Assembly: GCA_001804865.1 (NCBI GenBank)
Contig: MHBK01000059.1
Location: forward strand, 29,779 to 93,778
Length of the DNA: 64,000 nt
Source of the DNA: Lentisphaerae bacterium GWF2_57_35
Lineage (GTDB): Bacteria > Verrucomicrobiota > Kiritimatiellia > CAIQIC01 > GWF2-57-35
Reading direction: 5' to 3'
The notes below the pieces were generated by a model. It saw only the letters and a program-made list of their open reading frames with translations, was not told where the DNA came from and made no database searches. Below, in pieces: positions 1 through 7,132 of the stretch (its first letter is position 1; every line of letters starts with the position of its first letter). A program made the translations under genes and the position numbers.

Positions 1-683
1 TTGCGGACGGCCGCCATGGAGTTGGCGACCGCCAGGCCCAGGTCGTTATGGCAATGGACGTGAATGATGGCCTGCTCGATGTTCCGAACGTGCTCGTTCA
101 GGTAGGCGATCAGTTGCCCGAATTCGATGGGCACCGCATAGCCGACGGTATCCGGAATGTTCACCGTGGTCGCTCCGGCGTCGATGACCGCCTGTACGAC
201 TTCGGCCAGGAATTCCGGCTCCGTCCGCGAGGCGTCTTCCGGGCTGAACTCGATATTCTTGCAGAACTTCCCGGCATACTTCACGCCGGCGACGGCCTGC
301 TTGACGATTTCGTCCTTGGCTTTCTTCAGCTTGAACTGCCGGTGAATCGCGGAGGTCGCCAGAAAGACGTGAATCCGCCCGCGCTTGCCCGCGGGCGCGA
401 CGGCTTCGGCGCAGCGCTCGATGTCCTTGTTAATGCACCGCGCCAGACCCGCGATCTGCGGCTTCTTGATCTGTTCGGCGACCGCTCGGACGGCTTCAAA
501 ATCGCCGGGAGAGGCGATCGGAAAACCCGCCTCGACGATGTCGACGTTCAGCCGTTCCAGTTGCTTGGCCACTTCCAGTTTTTCACGCAGCCCCATGCTT
601 GCGCCGGGGCATTGCTCCCCATCCCTCAGCGTGGTGTCGAAAATTACAACTCGTTTGCTCTCGTCCTGCTTGCTTGCTGTCAT
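1..683 (-). CDS. leuA: 2-isopropylmalate synthase, N-terminal part (runs off window start)
   Basis: First committed step of leucine synthesis: condensation of 2-ketoisovalerate with acetyl-CoA in the cytosol. Reading the complement from the ATG at 683 gives MTASKQDESKRVVIFDTTLR and continues with DGEQCPGASM, the metal-binding DTTLRDGEQ signature of the DRE-TIM family near residue 16. The second metal motif HVHCHNDLGLAVANS lies near the cut end. About 227 residues are visible; the C-terminal half and the LeuA regulatory domain lie outside. The start is supported by a GGGAGAGGAA Shine-Dalgarno-like run just upstream. A roughly 235-nt leader with an attenuator precedes it, so leucine-controlled read-through is likely. 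The closely related citramalate or homocitrate synthases are less likely given the leucine-rich leader. Confidence 0.93.
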   Translation of the reverse strand, partial: MTASKQDESKRVVIFDTTLRDGEQCPGASMGLREKLEVAKQLERLNVDIVEAGFPIASPGDFEAVRAVAEQIKKPQIAGLARCINKDIERCAEAVAPAGKRGRIHVFLATSAIHRQFKLKKAKDEIVKQAVAGVKYAGKFCKNIEFSPEDASRTEPEFLAEVVQAVIDAGATTVNIPDTVGYAVPIEFGQLIAYLNEHVRNIEQAIIHVHCHNDLGLAVANSMAAVR

Positions 684-741
684 GTTATATTCCTCTCCCT
701 GCTCCTTGGGGCAGGGTAATGATGTTTGCTTCGATTACAAT

Positions 742-770
742 AAAAAACCCACCGACGATTAAGCGGTGGG
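742..770 (-). terminator. Intrinsic terminator acting as the leuA attenuator
   Basis: On the minus strand CCCACCG (770-764) pairs with CGGTGGG (754-748) across a 9-nt loop and is followed at once by six T. It sits 58 nt upstream of the leuA start and 28 nt downstream of the leader-peptide stop, so it can only regulate leuA. Its 5' arm is complementary to an upstream segment (825-818), which is the expected antiterminator arrangement. Confidence 0.88.
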
Positions 771-798
771 ATTCGAGAACCAACAGAGTTGGGGAAAA

Positions 799-918
799 TC
801 AGACGCAACACCCGCGACCCACCGCCGCGCAGGTGTTGCTGCTAAGGGAGAGTAATAGCGCTTGCAAGCTGATGCAGCCTGCCTTCACCGGGCGGATGTT
901 GGATCGATACGTGTTCAT
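799..918 (-). CDS. leu leader peptide (39 residues)
   Basis: Too short for routine gene calling. The minus-strand ORF begins MNTYRSNIRPVKAGCISLQA and continues LLLSLSSNTCAAVGRGCCV before TGA. Five of the eight codons 18-25 are leucine, each a different codon (TTG, CTA, TTA, CTC, CTT). The rest of the ORF encodes the pause hairpin and antiterminator segment. The predicted transcription start is only a few bases upstream of the ATG and no Shine-Dalgarno is possible, so it may be translated as a leaderless message. Its role is expected to be regulatory only. Confidence 0.8.
   Translation of the reverse strand: MNTYRSNIRPVKAGCISLQALLLSLSSNTCAAVGRGCCV
805..839 (-). promoter_or_regulatory. leuA leader pause hairpin and antiterminator segment
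   Basis: On the minus-strand RNA, 839-828 pairs with 816-805 as a 12-bp stem (one G-U pair). Its loop exposes GCGGTGGG (825-818), an exact 8-nt complement of the terminator 5' arm CCCACCGC (770-763). A ribosome stalled on the Leu codons (867-844) would cover the 5' arm of this stem and free the loop segment to disarm the terminator. This is the classical attenuation logic, read directly from complementarity. Confidence 0.78.
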
Positions 919-927
919 GCGTCAGTA

Positions 928-955
928 AATATAGCGGAATCGCGAAAAACGTCAA
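928..955 (-). promoter_or_regulatory. Sigma-70-type promoter of the leuA leader
   Basis: On the minus strand TTGACG (955-950), a 16-bp spacer and TATATT (933-928). Transcription would start near 921, about three bases before the leader-peptide ATG at 918. Confidence 0.75.
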
Positions 956-1008
956 CTGCGGCGTATTTTCTTCCCGCAATTCTCATTATGGCCTCTTTTA
1001 TCGATCAT

Positions 1009-1083
1009 GGACGGCGAGGCCGCCGTCCCTCCCGTCAAAAAGGCCTATTGCCGACATCGGGAGGGGCCGCGGCCTCGCGGCCC
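1009..1083. repeat. REP-like double hairpin, copy 1
   Basis: A 75-bp unit: hairpin GGACGGC/GCCGTCC, then CTCCCG, a variable centre, CGGGAG, then hairpin GGGCCGCG/CGCGGCCC. Copies with the same plan lie at 18503-18580 and 62423-62500. The second stem differs between copies by paired changes (GGG/CCC here, GGT/ACC there), so structure rather than sequence is conserved. It lies in the gene-poor 919-1421 stretch between the leuA leader promoter and the Hcp-like genes. Confidence 0.75.
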
Positions 1084-1157
1084 AGGGCCATAATTACAAT
1101 GGCTGCTTTTCTTCGCAACGGGCTCCACGGTTTTTTATGTGAAACGATCGCTATTTT

Positions 1158-1210
1158 GGAGGGTCGCGCTCCGTCGCGACCGGAAGAAGAAGGTTCCGAC
1201 AGAGCGGAAC
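1158..1210. repeat. Two single REP-like hairpins back to back
   Basis: GGAG followed by GGTCGCG-CTCCGT-CGCGACC (1162-1181), then an inverted hairpin of the same type, GGTTCCG-ACAGAG-CGGAAC (1192-1210). The 29 bases at 1182-1210 recur exactly in inverted orientation at 47191-47219. The MITE-like element abuts the second hairpin. Confidence 0.65.
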
Positions 1211-1348
1211 GGGTGCATCTTGACACTGCCCCTCCTCAACGTCTGGCACTGGAAAGAAACCACCGGCTTACGCCGGCGGCTACGTAGCCGCGTCCGTAAG
1301 GACGTGGATTCTTATTCGTATGCGCGGGGGCCGTGTCAAGATGCACCC
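1211..1348. mobile_element. MITE-like element with 16-bp terminal inverted repeats, copy 1
   Basis: Starts GGGTGCATCTTGACAC and ends with its exact complement GTGTCAAGATGCACCC. The two sides are flanked by a 9-bp direct repeat GAGCGGAAC (1202-1210 and 1349-1357), which looks like a target-site duplication. The centre has three consecutive small hairpins (CCGGC/GCCGG, GGCTACGTAGCC, CGTCC/GGACG). There is no credible gene inside. A second copy at 21140-21275, inverted, differs at only two of 136 positions. Bases 1349-1421 after it show nothing further. Confidence 0.75.
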
Positions 1349-1421
1349 GAGCGGAACTCTCCAGGAATTATGTTCTTGGATTGCTCGACGGTGTGCCGAA
1401 CCCGTTTTGCTATCCAACAAG

Positions 1422-2267
1422 TTACAGGTTCTCGACGGTAACGCGATAGAACTGGGCCAGGGGAGAGATGGGCACTTCCGTGGACGTAACGTCGTCTCCT
1501 TGGGAGTAGATCAGCGCAGGCGAGCTTGGGGCATAGGGCCCATCCACCGATCCCGCTTGATGGATGCGATACCAGCGGCCGGGTCTGCTGGTCCACTCCA
1601 AGAGCGCGTTCGTGACAGATGTTTGAATGAAGGTGACTCGCAAGAAGGAGGCCGGGTCGTCAGCCGCCGTGCCCGCGATCAACTCGTCGGCATCGGAGAA
1701 GCGATCGTCGTCGTCGTCCGGATCGACGATGTCCGTCAGGCCGTCCTGATCGATGTCGTTGGTCACATAGCCGGTGCGGTTGACGGCCGTATCGGCGTAA
1801 ATGGACGGTTCTGGCAGGTCTGGATTGACGTAGTAGGTCCACTGGACCATCTGATAAAGAAACCCGATTTCCTCGACGTCGTTGACGCCATTCAGAACAA
1901 AGCGCACCGTCGTGAACGTGACATTGGAGAAGACGATTTCGTAATAGAGCGTCTGCCCGCCCTCCAGCCGCGTGAGGTTCATGACGACTCTGGGAACAGA
2001 CGATTGCGCGGCGATCCGCTCGTGCAATAACGGCGAGGCCCGATCGACGTCCTTCCAGAGCGTGATGTAATGGCTGGCCGGGTCTGCGCCGCTGCGGATG
2101 ACGGTCTGCATGAACATGCGGCAGTCAATCCAGTTGGTGTGGCCTGACTGCATGCTGTCGCCCGGGATGCCGTCCACCTGCATGGTTATTTGAGCCTGCA
2201 AGGGCCGGCTGATCCATGCAAGGGCCAGCGCGGCGACGAGGGCTAAGCTTTTTCGGCGGGCATTCAT
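1422..2267 (-). CDS. Exported Hcp-like protein with calcium-binding hinge
   Basis: 281 residues. A Sec signal peptide (MNARRKSLALVAALALAW..., cleavage near LQAQ) is followed by an Hcp1-family domain at about 26-150: VDGIPGDSMQSGHTNWID, the KDVDRASPLL strand and a final WTYYV. Residues 165-195 hold an Asp-rich thrombospondin-3/EF-hand-like hinge (DQDGLTDIVDPDDDDDRFSD). The end resembles the small beta-domain that closes many PVC exported proteins (RPGRWYRIHQAGSVDGPY). Start: ATG with GGAG eight bases upstream. It lies 17 bp after another Hcp-like gene, so the two form an operon. Classical Hcp is a cytosolic type VI secretion tube subunit without a signal peptide; no other T6SS gene is nearby, so a surface or matrix role is more likely (inference). 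Confidence 0.8.
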   Translation of the reverse strand: MNARRKSLALVAALALAWISRPLQAQITMQVDGIPGDSMQSGHTNWIDCRMFMQTVIRSGADPASHYITLWKDVDRASPLLHERIAAQSSVPRVVMNLTRLEGGQTLYYEIVFSNVTFTTVRFVLNGVNDVEEIGFLYQMVQWTYYVNPDLPEPSIYADTAVNRTGYVTNDIDQDGLTDIVDPDDDDDRFSDADELIAGTAADDPASFLRVTFIQTSVTNALLEWTSRPGRWYRIHQAGSVDGPYAPSSPALIYSQGDDVTSTEVPISPLAQFYRVTVENL

Positions 2268-2284
2268 GGTTCAGGCTCCGGCCA

Positions 2285-2788
2285 TTAGGGGGATACGACG
2301 GCATTGCCCGTCGTGCTGCCGGTGACGTTTCCAAAAGCATCGTAAAGATAATAGGTCCATTCGATCTGCTGATAGTTGAAGGTGATGCCTTCATAAGAAG
2401 ATGCGGTATTCGTCTGCGTCGAACTGCTGACAGCCATGACCTGGGCATTATCCAATATCACTTCGTACACAACCTTCTCCAATCCGTTGATTTCCCTCGT
2501 GGCGTGTAATTTTACCTCGAGGATGGGCATCAGGGCGCACGCATACATCATCAGCAAGGGGGTTGCTTTATCCAAATTTTTGTAGACCGTGAGACCGGAA
2601 TGGCTCACCCCTCCCCCGCCGCCTTGGAGTTGGTAGTTCGCGCTTTCGGCTTCAATCCAGTTGATATGCTGTGCTTGAGTGGCCTCGCCTTCTATTCCTT
2701 GCACCCTTAGATAAAAACTCATGTCGGCCTGAAGAGGCTTGGTCATCAGAAAGGGGATGAGCGCGATCCAAAATAGGTGTTTTTTCAT
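2285..2788 (-). CDS. Exported Hcp-like protein
   Basis: 167 residues, close to single-domain Hcp length plus a signal peptide (MKKHLFWIALIPFLMTKPLQAD). Hcp1 landmarks in order: FYLRVQGIEGEATQAQHINW, a Gly run GGGGG at the usual loop, LTVYKNLDKATPLLM, a central pair of strands, and a terminal EWTYY strand. AAAGGA lies ten bases before the ATG. It is first gene of the pair with 1422-2267. Function unknown: the fold is that of the T6SS tube, but the signal peptide sends it through Sec to the periplasm or outside. Confidence 0.82.
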   Translation of the reverse strand: MKKHLFWIALIPFLMTKPLQADMSFYLRVQGIEGEATQAQHINWIEAESANYQLQGGGGGVSHSGLTVYKNLDKATPLLMMYACALMPILEVKLHATREINGLEKVVYEVILDNAQVMAVSSSTQTNTASSYEGITFNYQQIEWTYYLYDAFGNVTGSTTGNAVVSP

Positions 2789-3034
2789 TCTGCACGAATC
2801 CTTTCTTCCCTCTAAGCGTTTGGAGTATGCTTAATTATTACACCAACTCTTATGTTGAGTTAAGGCTGGCAAACCGCCGGGCGGGAGCAGGGTTTGATTC
2901 CGTGGGGGGGCAGAGCTTTTTCTGTTAAACAATAGCTTATGGATGGGTATGTAAAACACGACCATACATAACATAGCGGCAGGGGCGGAGTTCCGATGCT
3001 CCCGCAGGAGAAACGATGTCGCGCAAGGAGCATC

Positions 3035-5443
3035 ATGAATATACGGTTTTTCAGTTGTTGCGTCGTTATTGTCCTTTCCGTCCTTTTGACCGCCCCCGCG
3101 CAAGCCGTTACCCGTTATGTATGGACGAACAGCCCTTCGCCCGGCGGCGGCTACACGACCTGGGATACCGCCGCGCATGAAATTCAGTTCGCGATAGACG
3201 CCTCCATGGCGGGCGATCTGATCCTGGTGACCAATGGGCTTTACGATACGGGCGGCCGCCCCATGTACACGATTACCAACCGCATCACGATCGACCGGGC
3301 GGTCACGGTTCGGAGCGTCAATGGCCCCTCCAATACGGTGGTGACAGGATGCTGGAACTCGGAATTTTTCGGGAATTACGGCTCGAAAGCCGTCCGCTGC
3401 GCCTACGTCGGGACCAACGCCACCCTGGACGGCTTTACGCTGACCAATGGCTATACGGGCGGCTCTTCGCAATCCAACGTGGAGCGAAACGGCGGCGGCG
3501 CTTTGTGCGAACCCAGCGGAACGCTCACCAATTGCTGGGTGATGAATTCGAGGTCTTACAATAACGGGGGCGGCATCCACGGCGGTACGGCGCTGAACTG
3601 CGCCGTTTCTGTTTGTCGCGCGGTCTATTATGGCGGCGGCGTCGCCCACTGCACCCTGATTGACGGTCGTGTGGCCAATTGCACCGCCAGTATGAGCGGA
3701 GGAGGGGTCTACCAGGGTTTTGCGCGGGACAGCTTGATCGTCTCGAATAATGCCTACGCCACGGGCGGCGGCGCGTATGAGGGTGTGTCCAGCAATTGCG
3801 TTTTTTTTGGCAATATCGGCGGGAGCGGCGAAAATTATGGCGGCGGCGGCGTTTCGCAGGGGCATCATTACAACGCGCTGTTCACGATGAATAGCGGGTA
3901 TTATTATGGCGGCGCCGCTTTTCAGAGCGATTTACACGGCTGTACCGTCAGCAACAATTCAGCGCAATATGGCTCCGGCGTGGCGTACAGCACTTTGTCC
4001 AACTGCGTGGTCACGCGGAACATCACCTCCTACAATGGCGGCGGCGCATACCATAGCCAGTTGATCGATTGCCGCGTGGAATGGAACCTGGCCGGAACGA
4101 ATTTCGGCGGCCATTGGACGGGCCTGGGCGGCGGTTTATACGGCGGCGGCGCGCTCAACACGACCATCACCCGCAACGAAGCCTCCATCCGCGGCGGGGG
4201 CGCTTTGCAGGCGGGTTTGACGAATTGCATCGTCAGCCACAACCTGGCCACCAACGAAACGGGGGAAGGACAAGGGCAAAGCGGCGGGTGCGCGACTTGT
4301 TACGTGGTGGGCGGCTCCATTGCCAGCAACCGGGCGCAGACCGGCGGCGGGGCGAGTTATTCAACCCTGATCGGCGTTCGCCTGGTGGGCAATTACGCCA
4401 ACGAGGCGACAAATTACATTGCTCGAGGGCATGGCGGCGGCGCCTATCGATGCGATCTGGCCCATTGCGTGGTCGAGCGGAACGAAGTTTTTAACGGCGC
4501 CAACGGCGGAGGGCTCTATCAATGTACGGCCACCCGCTGCTATATTACGCGTAATGTGGCGCGATATCTATTCGGGTACGGCTACCTGGGCAGCGGCCTG
4601 GGCGGCGGGGCGTATCAAGGGTCGTTGTCCAACTGCGTCGTGTATTACAACACCGGCCAGGGCGCCGGCGGCGGCGTGGCCAACGGAACCGTGACGCATT
4701 GTACGATTGTGGACAACTACTCCTCTACCTGGTCCGGCGGCGGGATTCAGAGCTGCACGGCCACGTACTCCATCGTTTATTCGAACCGATTCGGCGCCGG
4801 CGGCGGAGATGCCGACAATCATGACCAATCCGTCCTGAGCTCCTGCTGCACGCTGCCCGCCTCCGGGGATAGCATCGGCGCCGATCCCTTGTTTGTCGCC
4901 GGCGACAAGCTGTTCCGGCTGAAGGCCGGATCTCCCTGCATCGACTTTCTCGCCAACTCGTCCTGCACCGACGACTACTCCGGCGTCCCTCGCCCGCTCG
5001 ACGGCAACAACGACGGCGAGGCGGCTTGGGACATCGGCGCGCACGAGATGGTGCATCCGTCCGCCGACACGGATCGCGACGCCATGAACGACGCCTGGGA
5101 ACTGGCCTACACGCTGGACCCCCTCGTCAACGACGACGCGCTCGACAAGGACGGCGATCGCCTCGACAACTACAGCGAGTTTCGCGCCGGCACCGACCCG
5201 ACCAACAGCGCCTCCTTCCTCGGCCTGGCCGGCGCCTCCTCCGCCGGATCCGGCCTGGCCGTGAGCTGGTCCAGCGTCGCCGGAAGATCCTACCGCCTGA
5301 ACCGTTGCCAGGATCTCTGCACCGGCGAATGGGCCGCCGTCTTGAGCGGCATCGCCGCCCTGCCGCCGATGAATACCGTCACCGATTCAACCGCTGTCGG
5401 TTCGGGTCCCTGGACCTATCGGATCGAAGTGGAAGCGGAATAG
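3035..5443 (+). CDS. Secreted beta-helix protein (choice-of-anchor-Q type)
   Basis: 802 residues from the ATG at 3035, chosen over the in-frame ATG at 2996 because AAGGAG lies five bases before it and a signal peptide starts there (MNIRFFSCCVVIVLSVLLTA). Residues 30-110 carry the N-terminal beta-helix motif YVWTNSPSPGGGYTTWDTAA with IQFAIDASMAGDLILVTNG. About twenty repeats of roughly 25 residues follow, with GGG turns and conserved N-C pairs (for example NCVVTRNITSYNGGGAY), consistent with a right-handed parallel beta-helix. At 640-670 is the typical SPCIDFLANSSCTDDYSGVP with DIGAHE. An Asp-rich hinge (DTDRDAMNDAWELAY) and a short beta-domain end it. Likely a surface or extracellular protein; carbohydrate binding or lyase activity is possible, but no catalytic site is recognised. 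Confidence 0.82.
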   Translation: MNIRFFSCCVVIVLSVLLTAPAQAVTRYVWTNSPSPGGGYTTWDTAAHEIQFAIDASMAGDLILVTNGLYDTGGRPMYTITNRITIDRAVTVRSVNGPSNTVVTGCWNSEFFGNYGSKAVRCAYVGTNATLDGFTLTNGYTGGSSQSNVERNGGGALCEPSGTLTNCWVMNSRSYNNGGGIHGGTALNCAVSVCRAVYYGGGVAHCTLIDGRVANCTASMSGGGVYQGFARDSLIVSNNAYATGGGAYEGVSSNCVFFGNIGGSGENYGGGGVSQGHHYNALFTMNSGYYYGGAAFQSDLHGCTVSNNSAQYGSGVAYSTLSNCVVTRNITSYNGGGAYHSQLIDCRVEWNLAGTNFGGHWTGLGGGLYGGGALNTTITRNEASIRGGGALQAGLTNCIVSHNLATNETGEGQGQSGGCATCYVVGGSIASNRAQTGGGASYSTLIGVRLVGNYANEATNYIARGHGGGAYRCDLAHCVVERNEVFNGANGGGLYQCTATRCYITRNVARYLFGYGYLGSGLGGGAYQGSLSNCVVYYNTGQGAGGGVANGTVTHCTIVDNYSSTWSGGGIQSCTATYSIVYSNRFGAGGGDADNHDQSVLSSCCTLPASGDSIGADPLFVAGDKLFRLKAGSPCIDFLANSSCTDDYSGVPRPLDGNNDGEAAWDIGAHEMVHPSADTDRDAMNDAWELAYTLDPLVNDDALDKDGDRLDNYSEFRAGTDPTNSASFLGLAGASSAGSGLAVSWSSVAGRSYRLNRCQDLCTGEWAAVLSGIAALPPMNTVTDSTAVGSGPWTYRIEVEAE

Positions 5444-5656
5444 ACCGCTTTCGGAACAGGACCGCATTCCTGGAAGAGAAACGGCCGTAATCCTTTCCTC
5501 CTCAGAAATATAAACCACGAGAATCAGGCACAGCCTGATCATCTATGGTAAGCTCCTTTGGTATATCCATTCAAACACCTGGACAATGCGTTCCAGTAGT
5601 CCGCTCGATTCCAGCCGTGGCTGCGGACCGAAGGGCAAGAAATAGAGGAGAGGGCC

Positions 5657-7087
5657 ATGAAGGCAGAACAGACGAATTCGGAGGGGCGATGGGATTGGCC
5701 CGAGCTGGCCAGACACATACGAGGCTCCTTGCTCACTCGGGAACAGCCGGCGTACGATCGCGAACGGCGGAACATGTTGTGGAACCAGGTGAAGCCGGAT
5801 CGGCATCCGGACGCCATCGTCCGCGTGGCCTCGGTGGAAGACATTCAGCAGGCGGTTCAGTTTGCCCGGGAGGGCGGGCTGAAAGTGGCCGTCCGGGGCG
5901 GCGGACACAGTTGGTGCGGGTCTCCTCTGCGACAGGGCGGACTGCTCCTGGACTTGGGCCGGCTCAACAGCATCCAGATGGATGCGGATGCCCGCCGGGC
6001 GCGGATACAACCCGCCGTGGAAGGGCAAATGTTGAGCGCCTTCCTGGCCTCCCAGCAAATGGCCTTTCCCGTCGGGCATTGCGCGGACGTGCCGCTCAGC
6101 GGCTATCTGCTCAACGGCGGCGCCGGTTGGAATAGCGGCGCATGGGGGTTGGGCTGCATGAATGTGGAAGGACTCGACGTGGTCAATGCCCAGGGCGAGC
6201 TGATCCATGCGGATGCCGACAACCACCCGGATTTCTATTGGGCGGCCCGGGGCGCCGGCCCGGGTTTTTTTGGCGTGGTGGCCCAATATCATGTGCGGCT
6301 GCATCCTCTTCCGCAGGCCATCGTCGTCAGCACGGTCACGTATCGGCTGAAGGATGCTCAGCCGGCTTTGGAATGGCTGCCGCAACTGGTTCGTGAAGTT
6401 CGTCCCGAGGTCGAAGTGCTCTGTTTCGTTTGCTCCGCGGACGAGACGCTTCCGCCCGCGAAGGCCGGCCCGGCAGAACAGGTCGTCAAGATTTTCGCCA
6501 TCGCCTTCGCCGATACCGAGGCGGACGCCAAGGCCTGGTTGCAGCCTCTGGAGGCTTGCCCGAAAGCCAAAAGCCTCAAGACCGATTTCTACCAGAAGAC
6601 GTCCTTCGAGGATTTGTATGCCTTGACCTCTGCAATCTATCTGCCTCAGCGCCGCTACGCCGCGGATATCTGTTGGACCCACGCCACGCCCGCGGATGTC
6701 CTGGCGCAGTTGCGCGACCACATCCGGGCGGCGCCTTCGCACGACTCGTTCCTCCTCCTGGCGCCCATCCCCGCCCCGCCGCCCGGCGCGCCCCCGTTGC
6801 CGGACATGGCGTTTTCGATGGCCGCTCCGCTGCTGGTGGGGGTTTATGGCTGCTGGAAGGACGAGGCTTCGGACGAACACAATCAAAAATGGGTCTGCGA
6901 AGCCATGAAACGGCTCGAACCGCTGAGCGTGGGTTCCTACATCGGCGAATGCGATTTGACTGCCGGCCCCAATCGCGCCGCCGCCTGCTTTGCTCCCGCC
7001 AACTGGCAGCGCCTTCGCGACCTCAAGCGCCAGCACGATCCCGACGACCTGTTCTTCGACTATCTGACGCCGAGCGGACCTTCGTGA
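5657..7087 (+). CDS. FAD-linked oxidase, berberine-bridge-like
   Basis: 476 residues with AGAGGAGAG before the ATG. A PCMH-type FAD-binding domain spans about 45-225: VRVASVEDIQQAVQFAREGG, then VRGGGHSWCG with His84, the usual covalent FAD ligand, then VGHCADVPLSGYLLNGGAGW with Cys142 where bicovalent family members have their second flavin link. A substrate domain follows, ending in the BBE-like NWQRLRDLKRQHDPDDLFF that packs on the flavin. No signal peptide. Family members oxidise sugars, alkaloids or other alcohols with O2; the substrate here is not predictable. It stands alone, followed by its own terminator. Confidence 0.85.
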   Translation: MKAEQTNSEGRWDWPELARHIRGSLLTREQPAYDRERRNMLWNQVKPDRHPDAIVRVASVEDIQQAVQFAREGGLKVAVRGGGHSWCGSPLRQGGLLLDLGRLNSIQMDADARRARIQPAVEGQMLSAFLASQQMAFPVGHCADVPLSGYLLNGGAGWNSGAWGLGCMNVEGLDVVNAQGELIHADADNHPDFYWAARGAGPGFFGVVAQYHVRLHPLPQAIVVSTVTYRLKDAQPALEWLPQLVREVRPEVEVLCFVCSADETLPPAKAGPAEQVVKIFAIAFADTEADAKAWLQPLEACPKAKSLKTDFYQKTSFEDLYALTSAIYLPQRRYAADICWTHATPADVLAQLRDHIRAAPSHDSFLLLAPIPAPPPGAPPLPDMAFSMAAPLLVGVYGCWKDEASDEHNQKWVCEAMKRLEPLSVGSYIGECDLTAGPNRAAACFAPANWQRLRDLKRQHDPDDLFFDYLTPSGPS

Positions 7088-7102
7088 ATCCGTCTTCTGG
7101 AG

Positions 7103-7132
7103 CCGGCCTGCCCTCAGGCCGGTTCTTCTATT
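7103..7132 (+). terminator. Terminator after the FAD oxidase
   Basis: CCGGCCTG-CCCT-CAGGCCGG hairpin followed by TTCTTCTATT. It overlaps the last codons of the convergent decarboxylase gene. Confidence 0.7.

Noticed and set aside
684..918. T-box riboswitch for leuA
   Set aside because: No T-box consensus or specifier stem; a leader peptide with a Leu codon run explains the terminator better.
1211..1348. Insertion sequence with transposase
   Set aside because: 136 bp is too short to encode a transposase; internal frames have no motif.
1422..2788. Type VI secretion system locus
   Set aside because: Only Hcp-fold proteins, both with signal peptides; no sheath, baseplate or ATPase gene in the window.
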